Assembly (NCBI RefSeq): GCF_020520425.1
Contig: NC_079491.1
Location: 3,100,001 to 3,164,000 of the forward strand
Reading direction: 5' to 3'
From: Spinacia oleracea
Lineage: Eukaryota > Streptophyta > Magnoliopsida > Caryophyllales > Amaranthaceae
DNA: 64,000 nt
Shown: in pieces, positions 47,441 to 64,000 of the stretch
Numbering within the stretch: the first letter of the stretch is position 1
Layout: each line of letters begins with the position of its first letter
The notes under the pieces: model-generated
Told to the model about the DNA's origin: nothing
Database searches by the model: none
The model's input: the letters and a program-made list of their open reading frames with translations, nothing else
Translations under genes and position numbers: made by a program

Positions 47441-49262
47441 CCGGTTATTGTGGGTTTGGGTAATAATATATACGGGTTCTTTCATGAACTACATTATTAT
47501 TTGCAATTAATCAAATTTTAGTTTAAAATAAAAACATGTGATGATATAGCTCAACCGTTAAATATATAATGTTAAAACTTTTAAGGTTATAATTTTCAAA
47601 ACTTTTATCATACATAAATAAAGGTATTTTACGATAGAAAAATACAAATAAATAGAAGTATAAATGGTTCGGTTTGATATAGTCTAAATTTTTTAGTTTG
47701 GTCTAATCTAATATGTAGGTGACGAAAAAGGTTAGGGGAATTGACTTACACTCCAGTCACCAACCACCACTCTTTTTATCCCTTTCACTAAACCTATTGA
47801 ATTTTTTATCCAATGAACGCGGGCAAAATTGATGGAAATGGCTAATCGTATTCATTTCTACAGTAACGCATATGGAATAGTTATTATGTACGGAATATGA
47901 CTTTTTTTTAACCTCACGATGGCTTATCTACTATTAAATGATAAAATTATAGGTTACTACGTTACTCCCTCCGTCCCGAAATACTTTCACCGTTTTTCTT
48001 ATAAATTCGTCCCGGAATACTTGTACCGTTTCTATAAATGGTAAATTTTTATTAATATTATATCAACTACTCTCTTCACATGTCACTTTGTGGTCTCATG
48101 CACCCTCCCCTCTTCCCCTTACCCCATTTAAAAAGTTGACACATATCTCTATCTATATTAAAAAATACAATATCAACTATCATCTAATCAAATAATAAGT
48201 CAATTACTTTGTATTAAACTTTGTGCCGGTCAAACCGGTTTAAGTATTCCGGGACGGAGGAAGTATTATTCGAATCTAATACTTGTATATTGATATTTTG
48301 AGCTGTCAACTGATACGGAGTACAAGACTATCGAATGAAGTAATAGTACATCCATATTTTAGAATGACAAGTAATGATATCATTTTTTTCCATAAACCAC
48401 AATACCACAAAACAATAAATATTTTTAAGCTACAATCGGTTCTATCTTGCAAGGTACATCTAACTTATTTTTACTCCGGAGTTTCTTTTGTTAATTGAGG
48501 CTTATAAATGAGAATTTTTTTAAAGTAAAAGCCTTGGCTGCACACTTGCACTAACGTACCCCCGATCACATGATGAAAACTTCATCGAAAGATAGCTAAT
48601 CAATAGTCCATTAGTCCCTTGATACTCAGATTTTTTGTACCATTCACATAATTCACTTTGACCCCATTTTATTTATAGTATATGAAAACAAATGTTAGTA
48701 TATAATATATTGTTGGCTTCATCTTAATATATATTTTCAAAATATTAATATTTGTATAAGTTTTTATAATATGTAGTTAAAGATATTGGTGGTCAAAGTT
48801 GTACATTAACAAGCGTGTCAAATCAAAACGGTGCGAGTATTAAAGACGAAATGAGTAAGGGTTTGTGTCCATTTTAGAAGCAAACATCTTCGATCCGTAT
48901 ATGAGGACAGTCAAAAACTGATCCAATCCGACCAACATCCGACAAAAGCCGAATTGACCCGAAATAAAAGGTTTATGCATTCAATCTGTACGGATACAAT
49001 AACCTCGTACAAATATTATCCCATTAGACAATCTGTAACCGATCGATGACCGATTTGACAACCATATATAGGTAGATGAATAACTTGAGCCCAAATCAAA
49101 TTGGACTATAGGAATCCATACTTCTCTATCGGGCCAAATTTGTGGCCACCACACTCACCTCGTCGCTCTTCACCAGCAGACTGAAAAACGTTTCACTTTT
49201 TTCTCTCTCTTCTCCGCAAATCTCCATTGTTGAAGCTCCCCAGCTTTCTCTCTCCTCCGAAA
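47441..49262. other. Spacer between divergent OSB and NDUFV2 genes
   Basis: It holds a Stowaway (47965-48263), a worn MITE (about 48612-48858) and otherwise AT-rich sequence. Near the right end a TATATA box lies at 49065-49070. An AGCCCA word at 49088-49093 is a TGGGCT site II element on the minus strand, a motif common before nuclear genes for mitochondrial proteins. Confidence 0.5.
47965..48263. mobile_element. Stowaway MITE
   Basis: Ends CTCCCTCCGTCCCGAAATAC and TATTCCGGGACGGAGGAAG are flanked by TA. It is a sister of 59294-59619, sharing CCGTTTCTATAAATGG-type and GGTCAAACCGGT words. Confidence 0.9.
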
Positions 49263-56546
<7,284 letters not shown>

Positions 56547-56904
56547 GGTGGCATCTGCACGATGGATGCTTCAAATAACGTGCCATACACCCGCCTTCGC
56601 TCTGAAGAGCTTGTTGTAGCATTTTTGCTGTATTGATGCCCGTTTTTTCCATTTTAACATTATTTATGGTGCTTTAATTATAGATTTATTATCGTTGTTC
56701 AATTCGATATGAGCTCTTGTTGACCTACATTACTGCATGAGCCCCCATAATGGGAAAAGTAACCCTTGTTATGTACTTTTGGTATTCCTTGTGGAAAAAA
56801 ACTCAGAACTATTGCTATAAAAGAGCTTGTTGCAATTATGCACTACCAGATTAAACATTGTTGTTACCTTACCTCTTTCATCAGTTTTTCAGATTGCTTG
56901 TAGA

Positions 56905-57188
56905 CAAAGAAGGTCATGGGCCGGGCTGGGCCGAGGCCCGATCCAACCCGCCATGAAAAGCCCATCTAGGGCACGAAAAGGCACGGCCTGATACGAGCAC
57001 AAAGGGTCACGGGCCAGGGCTGCACTGTATTTTTTTGAAAAAGCAGATAAAACACGCTAAATTTAGTAAAATTAGGATTAGGCACGATGGGCTTGGGCCA
57101 TATTTGAACTGTAAGTTAACCCAGCACGATGCGGGGTGGACCTGGGTGGGCCCGACTCGAAGCCCGACCTGGCCCACAACTATCTTTA
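56905..57188. mobile_element. hAT element, AAAGATGG family, perfect 8-bp duplication
   Basis: It begins CAAAGAAGGTCATGGGCC and ends GGCCCACAACTATCTTTA. CTTGTAGA flanks it on both sides (56897-56904, 57189-57196). It lies 0.36 kb past the complex I stop codon. Confidence 0.9.
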
Positions 57189-57433
57189 CTTGTAGATTGA
57201 CACCGGTATGGAAGGACCCTAAACCATACAAAGTATTAACTCCGTTTCTGAATGTATTTGGACCTGTATGACTTACAAAAACCAAAGTTCTGATACAGGT
57301 CAAAATTAGTAGGTCGGGTCTCATTTGATAATACTTTTTAGGAACTAGTTTGGACACAATTTTTCATCTTATGGCAAATTTAAAAGATTTTAAGGTAACT
57401 AATAAAACACAATCATTTTTCATTAGTTAATAC

Positions 57434-57930
57434 TAGACCTGTCAAGCGGGTCGGTCACGTCGGATTTAAAAAAATTATTTTTGGGTTCGGGTTAATTCAT
57501 GTTGGTCACTTTCGGGTTCTGGTTTACTCAACGAGTTGAGAGATTTTAAAACACGTATTATATTTTCCTTAATTAGGTAACAAAATACAATTTTTAATCA
57601 CAAATTTACAAATTTTCCTACACAACTTTATACTTTAGTCAAATTCAACCATAAAATGACGTATAATTCAAATTAAAGTCATATTACACCCAACAGTTGT
57701 AACACCAACGTGTTTACTATGCTTAAAATTCCTCAAATTTCATTTATTAATATAAATTTAATGATTTTCAATCGGTCGGGTTAGAAACGGGTTCGGTCAG
57801 GTTTTGACCAATTACTTTTCGAGTTGTTTGGGTTCGGATAAAATCGGGTTACGAGTCACAAAATCTTGTTCAAAACCCAATATTCTCGGGTCGGTTTCAG
57901 ATCAAGTCGATTTTTGACAGGTGGAGAGCA
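57434..57930. mobile_element. Probable hAT-like element
   Basis: TAGACCTGTCAAGCGGGTCGG at the left and TTTTTGACAGGTGGA at the right are inverted-like, with GGTCGGGT words at both ends. No target duplication was found, so the borders are tentative. Confidence 0.6.
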
Positions 57931-58502
57931 ACCCCCAGTTTTAGATGTTGGTCAATGGTCATTTCTCTAATTCTTTTTTCTTCAACTAGCTTTTGAGCCT
58001 GTTCATAGAACGGGCGGTTGTATAGTGGTTGTTCAGATATCTTTTGAAGTTTTAATTAGTGAGTATTTCTGATTTTTGGTAATATATGAATTAAATAGAG
58101 GCGTAATTTGAAGGTTGGAAAAATATAAAAATTATATGTTGAATAAATATTATGTTAAAGGGGTGGAGTGGAAGAGACTAATGGGTATATTAGACTATTA
58201 ATAACTTGATGTTGAATAAGGAAAATGGAGTGGAAGAGGCATTAGAAGTTGTAAATTATAGAAACAATAAAGATAAATTGAAAAAAAAACAAATAAAATG
58301 ATGGATGAAATGAGGGATGCCACATGACTTCTAATAATAAGATGTCACATGACTTCTAATAATATATGGTATTACTTTTTAAATACTAGGTGTAGATGTG
58401 CGGACATATTTTTCTAATGTCTTAAATTATCGACTTATTTCCGACATCTAATACTTCGACCCATATAATTAAAATTTGTAATTTCTAATTACATAATTAA
58501 TT

Positions 58503-58540
58503 ATTTTCGCGGGAAGGGGTACAAGCCAGAAGGGGCGGTG
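58503..58540 (+). promoter_or_regulatory. E2F-like site before the DUF3615 gene
   Basis: TTTTCGCGGGAA at 58504-58515 fits the E2F consensus WTTSSCSS, about 26 bases before the ATG. Confidence 0.4.
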
Positions 58541-61500
58541 ATGGAGGCGAGGGTTGGGTGGTGCCGTCGCAGTCGCAGTGGCAAGTTGCGTAATAAGCGT
58601 GTTCCCCGTGAATCCTATGGCACCCAGAGTTCCGACACTAAGGAAGAGAAATCCAGGTTAATTTTGATGTTTTCTCTGTTATTTTTCATTCTTACTATCT
58701 AGGTTTTCAATTGGGAGCTTTCATGATTCTTTTTTCCAATTGGAATTATGAATTTTGTGATCATCTTTTGCAGTGAATTGATTTTGCGGAAAAGGAAAAC
58801 GATGACGGAAACGATGCCGGTTCAATTGAGCTCCGCTCTCTTTCGTAACGAGTTGTTACCAATTTCTCTTGAGACGACGTATTCCTGGTAATTTTGTTTG
58901 TTCTTTTTTGAATTTATCTTCAGTTCTATGATTTGAAATTGATTGTAAAATTTAAATTTGCTTCAATTCTTTTGACTTGACAATGATTGTAACATACGAA
59001 GTACTACAAAGGGAAACCCTTGGTGGGGTTTGCTAGGGTAACTCAATTTTCGGATTTGAATTTAGATTGTCCTGATTTTTTTTGTTATTGACTACTAGCT
59101 TTTCTCTGTTTTTTAACTTTAGTGATGCCGATGAACGTTTTCTCTTGTCAATTTTCCATACCCAATTCATAGACATGCTTGTTTTGTTTGAGTTTGGTGC
59201 TTAATGAAGAAGGTCTATGAACGTATGGAGGTTACACTCGAGTGTATATGAGACGGATTCAACTTGTGACTACTTCTACTGTTATTAGTGTTACTCCCTC
59301 CGTCCCTTAATACTTGCACCGCTTTCCTTTTCGGGCCGTCCCTTAATACTTGCACCGCTTCTATAAATGGAAATCTTTACCAATATTATATTATTTCTCA
59401 CACTTACCTACTACCCCACCTACACCCATATTCTCTACAAAAAATCATTTAAAAATCAACACCCCTCACTCACCACTCCCCACCCCTTACCCATTTCCCA
59501 CTAACTATATTAAAAAAATATCCCACTATCAACAAACACTCATTAAATTAATAAGTCAATTTAAATGTCTTAAACTCCCCACCGGTCAAACCGGTGCGAG
59601 TATTAAGGGACGGAGGGAGTATCTTTTATACTCCGTATTTAATTTCTTTTGATCACTAGCTCCTCCTTCTTTTCTGTTGGTGCGTAATGGAGAGGTCTAT
59701 GAATGTACAACAACTTTTGTGTAAGACCGCCTTATGAAAAAGACCGCTTTGATTGCTTGATTAATTGGTTCCATTGCTTGATTAATTGGTTCCATTGCTT
59801 GATTAACTGATTCAATTATTTAACTAATTAGTTCTAGTGGCTTAACTAATTGCTTAACTTATATGACACCAATGCGGTATTTTGTGATAAAAGTTTGTAA
59901 TGAATGTAAGTAGGTTAACTAATTGGTTCCATTGCTTGATTAATTGGTTCCAGTGCTTAAGTAATTGGTTAGATTGCTTAACTAATTGGTTCCATTGTGT
60001 AAGACCGCCTTATATAATGAATGTAAGTAGGTTACACTCGGGTGTATATTAGACGGATTAAACTCGTGACTACTTTGACTGTTAGTAGTGGTTATCCTTG
60101 ATAATCCGTATTTAGTTTCTTTTGACTACTAGCTCTTTCTCTGCTGTTTGAGCTTTTAGTGATGTTAATTGCAATTACTTGGATGGATCAGTGTGTTATC
60201 GTTGGATTCTGAAGACGAAGATATTGAAGCGAGAAGTGACAAGTATGCAATCATAGCATTAAGCAAGCATAACAAGAAATATTCATCAAACTTTGAGCTA
60301 GTTGAGTCTGGCCCCCTTGGATCGGGATGCTGTTCGAAAGGCCGTGTTTTGCATTTAAACTTCAAGGCTAAGAACAAAGATGAACCTGATGCTGCAGTTC
60401 AGTCTTTTTTCTCTGAACTCATCGTAACTAACAGGACTGTTGTCTATCCTGACCGTGTCGTTCTCATAGGTCCAGCTGACTTATTACCAGGTTAACTTTT
60501 GACAACCCATATATATATTATTTGATCTGATCTGATCTCACAAATGTCCCTTTGTATTGTCTTGAATCTTGATGTGGTCTGATAATCTCGGTTACACTTA
60601 CTTTCGTACAGAGAAAGCTGATACTAAGGGTTGCTTCTATTGTTGTTCTCGCAACATTCACCATCCAGATCACCGTTTGAGCTTCCGTAGGGGCGGGGAA
60701 GATCATTGGACAAACTTGTGCTCCCAAATCGAAAAGTTAAATACGTACATAAAGGGGGGGTATGTATTATGTAATGTTGAGGCATTCTCTTACTTTTTTT
60801 GTGTACTATTGCAGTACTACTTATCTTGGAGTTTTAGACCCTTTAATTTAATTGATCTTCCTTACTTACTAGCTTTACATAATATAGCCTGATTGAATTG
60901 TTAATTGTCCTCCTTAAAAGTTTTTAGTGAAATTAAATACTTTCGTGATTAATTGATGTAAGTTTCATTCATTCATCTTCTATTGCTGGATTTCAGAATA
61001 AAAGAAAGCGGTAGTGAAGAAAAGTTTGTTCCTAAGTTGGCGCATCCTGGAGTTGACTACTTTGGGAAGTCTATTAAAGGCATAAAAGATTCAAATGTAG
61101 CCTTGCGCTTGTATAATGAAAGAGAGGTGCGTTTTCCTTTTTCTTGATATCATCATCTCTTCTCCTGCACACGGCAATCCTTGCCTACTAGACCTGATCA
61201 AATTTCGGGCCGGGTTGGGTTTGGTTTGGGCCATGACTTTAAAATTCTGCTGGTCAAACTTCAGGTCAAAAGTTCTGCCCGGCCAAAAATAGCGGGCTTT
61301 TCGGGCCGGTCATATTTATAACTAAAAATGCAAATTTGAGTTCTCCAAAACCCACTCAAAAATTTAAAATTTCGGCCCGGGTACAAAAGCCGGGCCTACA
61401 AATTCAGCCCAAACCCCGCTATTTTCAGGCTGGGTCGGCTCGGGCTCGGCTCATGATGATCAGGTCTATTGCCTACGTCCTTAGTTTGTTTTATTGTTAT

Positions 61501-62652
61501 GCATTTTTCAGGGTACAGACTTTGAGCTTGTGTCAGAAGGCAAATTTGGATTCACATTGGCGATTATAGGGCGTGTCATGCATTTAAATTTCGAGGCTAA
61601 GAGCAAAAATGACCCTGATGCTCCATTACATACTTTCTTTGCCGAGGTGCTTGGCAATCGTAATTATCTCTATACTGAGTTTTGCAAATGCTTGGGGCCA
61701 TCTGATTCTCTACCAGGTACTTATATTATACTTGGAACATAACACTTGATTTCATTTGTCTGATCTTTACTCTTTTTCGCCTATTTGGCGGGTACTTTTT
61801 GTTTACTAGACTCCGTCAAAGATGGCCGTGGGCCAGGTCGGGCTGAGCCCAGGCCCACACTAAGCCTACTCTGAACGTATTGGGCCAGGCCAAAAAATTC
61901 AAAGCAGGACCCATGCCCACATGCTGTCGGGACTAAGCCTGTTTTTACTTAACGTAATGTGCTTTGCCATGGGCCGGGTCGGGCTGAGACTATGGGCCAG
62001 ACCCACACTAATCCCACTCTAAACGTGTCGGGCATGGACAAAAAGTTCAAAAGGGTCTAGTATCGGTCCAGCCCCACGGGCTGTCAGGTCGGGATTATGC
62101 CTAATTTTACTTTATATAGCGTGCCTTGTAGTTGTCGTGCTTTTCCAAAAAAATGTGGCCCAGTCCCACATGGTGTCGGGTCGGGTCGGGTCTAAGCCTA
62201 ATTTTACTTAATATAGCGTGATTTGTCGCCCTTTTTTCAAAAAAATGCAGCCCAGTCCCGATCCACGACTTCGTGCTCGTGCCGGGCCGTGCTTTTTTCG
62301 TGCCTCAGGCCAGCCCGGCCCACAACCATCTTTAGACTTAGTATTAAGTTGTGGATCGGTCACTCTGTTATAACACTGTTTTTGGCAATCTTGTTGTCAC
62401 TATCTTTCAGATATTATTGATCGTCAAGGCTGTTTGTATTGTGCCGATGGTGTTCGTCATCCTCCTGGTCCGGGGTACCTTACTGGACGCGAAGCAATTG
62501 AACGGTAATTGTGCAATTGTGGTCCGCCCTTCCTAATACTGTTTTAACTAATAACTTTGAGTTGAGCATGATTTGTTGAGCTAATATATCCACATTTATG
62601 CATTTAGAGAAGATTACTGAATGGAGTTGGACCACAGTATATTGGTTTTTAG
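58541..62652 (+). CDS. Protein with two DUF3615-like units, function unknown
   Basis: Exons 58541-58656, 58774-58887, 60192-60490, 60612-60759, 60997-61126, 61512-61716, 62411-62504 and 62610-62652 join in frame to about 382 aa. Unit one has YAIIALSKHNKKYSSNFELV (from about 93), HLNFKAK, SFFSEL and KGCFYC. Unit two repeats the order with VALRLYNEREGTDFELV (from about 257), HLNFEAK, TFFAEV and QGCLYC plus HPPGPGYLTGR. This series matches plant DUF3615, whose role is unknown. The paired CxxC-like cysteines could bind metal (inference). The Arg/Lys-rich N-terminus may be a nuclear signal. The last acceptor is ambiguous (ATTTAGAG): using the first AG gives a shorter end stopping at 62620. Introns 2, 5 and 6 carry MITEs. 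Confidence 0.8.
59294..59619. mobile_element. Stowaway MITE
   Basis: Near-perfect inverted ends CTCCCTCCGTCCCTTAATAC and GTATTAAGGGACGGAGGGAG are flanked by TA. It looks the youngest of the Stowaways here. Confidence 0.93.
59752..59995. repeat. 21-bp tandem repeats
   Basis: ATTGCTTGATTAATTGGTTCC is repeated in tandem from 59752 at 21-base spacing, then in diverged and interrupted copies to about 59995. Confidence 0.85.
61189..61468. mobile_element. hAT MITE (280 bp) with perfect 8-bp duplication
   Basis: Perfect 12-bp inverted ends TAGACCTGATCA / TGATCAGGTCTA are flanked by TTGCCTAC on both sides (61181-61188, 61469-61476). It lies in intron 6-side of the gene between exons 5 and 6, ending about 40 bases before the exon 6 acceptor. 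Confidence 0.95.
61817..62334. mobile_element. hAT element, AAAGATGG family
   Basis: It begins CAAAGATGGCCGTGGGCC and ends GGCCCACAACCATCTTTA. GACTCCGT and GACTTAGT flank it (6 of 8 bases alike). Internal tandem segments repeat GGGTCGGGCTGAG...TTTACTTAATATAGCGTG about every 100-130 bases. It lies between exons 6 and 7 of the DUF3615 gene. Confidence 0.8.
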
Positions 62653-63189
62653 ACTAGCAATGAGCTTGCTTAATTAGTGATTTAGTGGGCATCGTTCCAC
62701 AAAATTTGTACTTGGTAGTAAAAGATCCGGTAACACGAGACACCATCCGTAAAATCCAAGAGACGCCACTGGCTAATTAATTGGTTATAGTGTATCATCT
62801 GTGTATGTACTCAAATACATGAGTTTTGCGCTCAACCCATCAAAAAATTATGTGATCAGACTCTACTCCCAAGAACATGCGATCAGACTATTAATGTGCA
62901 TGGTACATGTGACATTTCAAAAGGCATGTAAAATCTAATTTAGAAAATAAGGAAGCAAAGATATTTTAGATAGTTCAAATTTTGGACATAAATTTTCCTC
63001 CTACACTCATTCATTGGCCATATGTGCCCATTCATGATAAAAGGTAAGCACATAAACTCGATGAGGAATATACAATAATCGAAGGTGGAACGTCTAGTAT
63101 CCGGACAACCATTCCAATCTGCATGTGTAAGATAATAGCTTGCGAATAGATGATTTATACAATGCAGACCAAGGAATATACTACCTTGT

Positions 63190-63380
63190 TTTGAACTTTT
63201 CAGGCCGGCACAATAGAACGTGGGCATGGTGTGGGGCCGTCCCGGTTAGCCCATGTCCTATGGGCTTGGCCCGAAGCCCGACCCACATCCAACTTTACCC
63301 GTAACTCCTTGTTGGGTCATGCTTTTTTCGTGCCCAGGCCGAGCTTTTTTACAGGCCCAGCCCACATGACATATTCACTT
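63190..63380. mobile_element. hAT-like fragment of the GGGCC group
   Basis: GGGGCCGTCCCGG, TCATGCTTTTTTCGTGCC and CAGGCCCAGCCCACATGAC match the interior and right side of the 61817 element. The ends are worn. Confidence 0.55.
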
Positions 63381-63487
63381 CATGAATCATGACGAGTTAT
63401 TATTATGTACGTAAAAAGTCACGATAGCTTGACTGTGCCCTTTTCATTGCGTTAAGGTGGTTTTGAAGAAGTTGCCATAAAATATAC

Positions 63488-64000
63488 GGATTTTTCATGA
63501 AATACCCCCGAATTATGGCGTAATTCACCAAATGCCCCTCGACTTTCAGAAATTCACCAAATGCCCCTCACAAATGACTTAATACCCAAAATACCCTTAC
63601 TAATGACGCGCCGTTAGTCCTCCGTTAGCCTAATTTTTAAATTCACCAAATACCCCTATTTTATTACTTATTTCATATAATACCCCTATTCTGAAACTTA
63701 ATTCACCAAATACACATAACTTAAAATTACCCATTTTGATGCTCAGCGGCTAGTTTTTATGTTTGAAAATTAGCCGTTGCTTATTGTTTGCTTATAAAAA
63801 CCCCTTTTCTGACTATTTATTGTAGTTTTTCTATTGTTTTGTTAATTTCATATCATTTTTGTCATGAGTTTTCTTTCAAAATCATCATCCACACCCATGA
63901 ATCCACATATGTAAGAGTCCCAAACAATTTCTAATATTATGGGAGGAAATTTCCATCTGAGGCTCCGATACAACACTCAGTAAGTTTCAATTATGATCCA
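63488..64000. repeat. Probable transposon end running off the window
   Basis: ATTCACCAAATGCCCCT / ATTCACCAAATACCCCT units are repeated about five times from 63520, the style of long Mutator-like termini. The partner end would lie beyond 64000. Confidence 0.4.

Larger units (their letters stand above)
59085..60165. repeat. Partial segmental duplication in DUF3615 intron 2
   Basis: TTTTGACTACTAGCT...TTTAGTGATG occurs near 59090 and 60120, with a third weaker copy near 59649. GGTTACACTCGAGTGTATATGAGACGG near 59231 recurs near 60032. GTGTAAGACCGCCTTAT occurs near 59720 and 59998. Confidence 0.75.

Noticed and set aside
59752..59995. CRISPR-like regular repeat
   Set aside because: Repeats are head-to-tail without spacers and lie in a plant intron; this is a minisatellite.

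Overview
This window is nuclear DNA of a flowering plant. It is AT-rich, has spliced genes with GT-AG introns, and has intergenic space packed with small DNA transposons (Stowaway, hAT, CACTA, PIF/Harbinger and Mutator types) and SINEs. The very frequent 9-mer TACTCCGTA / TACGGAGTA and the style of the MITEs suggest a Caryophyllales species (spinach, beet or goosefoot relatives). That assignment is inference only.

Five protein-coding genes can be modelled with complete splice sites. (1) An Aux/IAA repressor of the IAA7/14/16/17 type lies on the minus strand at 32-2627 (4 exons, 250 aa). (2) A second Aux/IAA of the IAA1-4 type lies on the plus strand at 35365-36078 (2 exons, 196 aa). The two are divergent and about 32.7 kb apart, which recalls the ancient neighbouring Aux/IAA pairs of Arabidopsis. 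(3) An OSB-type organellar single-stranded-DNA-binding protein lies on the minus strand at 39025-47345 (5 exons, 289 aa). (4) The 24 kDa subunit of mitochondrial complex I (NDUFV2 type) lies on the plus strand at 49263-56546 (10 exons, 254 aa). Genes 3 and 4 are divergent neighbours and both products are predicted to act in organelles. (5) A protein with two DUF3615-like units lies on the plus strand at 58541-62652 (8 exons, about 382 aa).

Layout: 2.6-35 kb is one long gene-poor interval holding most of the mobile elements. It includes an almost perfect LTR-derived hairpin (14.0-14.4 kb), a ~370-bp tandem array (10.6-11.7 kb) and a candidate Pack-MULE with twin promoter-like repeats and an unknown ORF (20.1-22.5 kb). 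35-36.1 kb is the second Aux/IAA gene. 36.1-39 kb shows nothing recognisable. 39-47.3 kb is the OSB gene, whose large introns hold a decayed ~146-bp repeat array and a LINE RNase H remnant. 49.3-56.5 kb is the complex I gene, whose last intron carries a hAT element that captured a ribosomal protein L35 gene fragment. 56.9-64 kb holds further hAT elements and the DUF3615 gene.

No wholly new system is proven here. The strongest candidates for a second look are the gene-capturing hAT and Mutator-like elements, the long hairpin, the repeat array in the OSB intron, the over-represented 9-mer, and E2F-like sites in front of genes 3 and 5.
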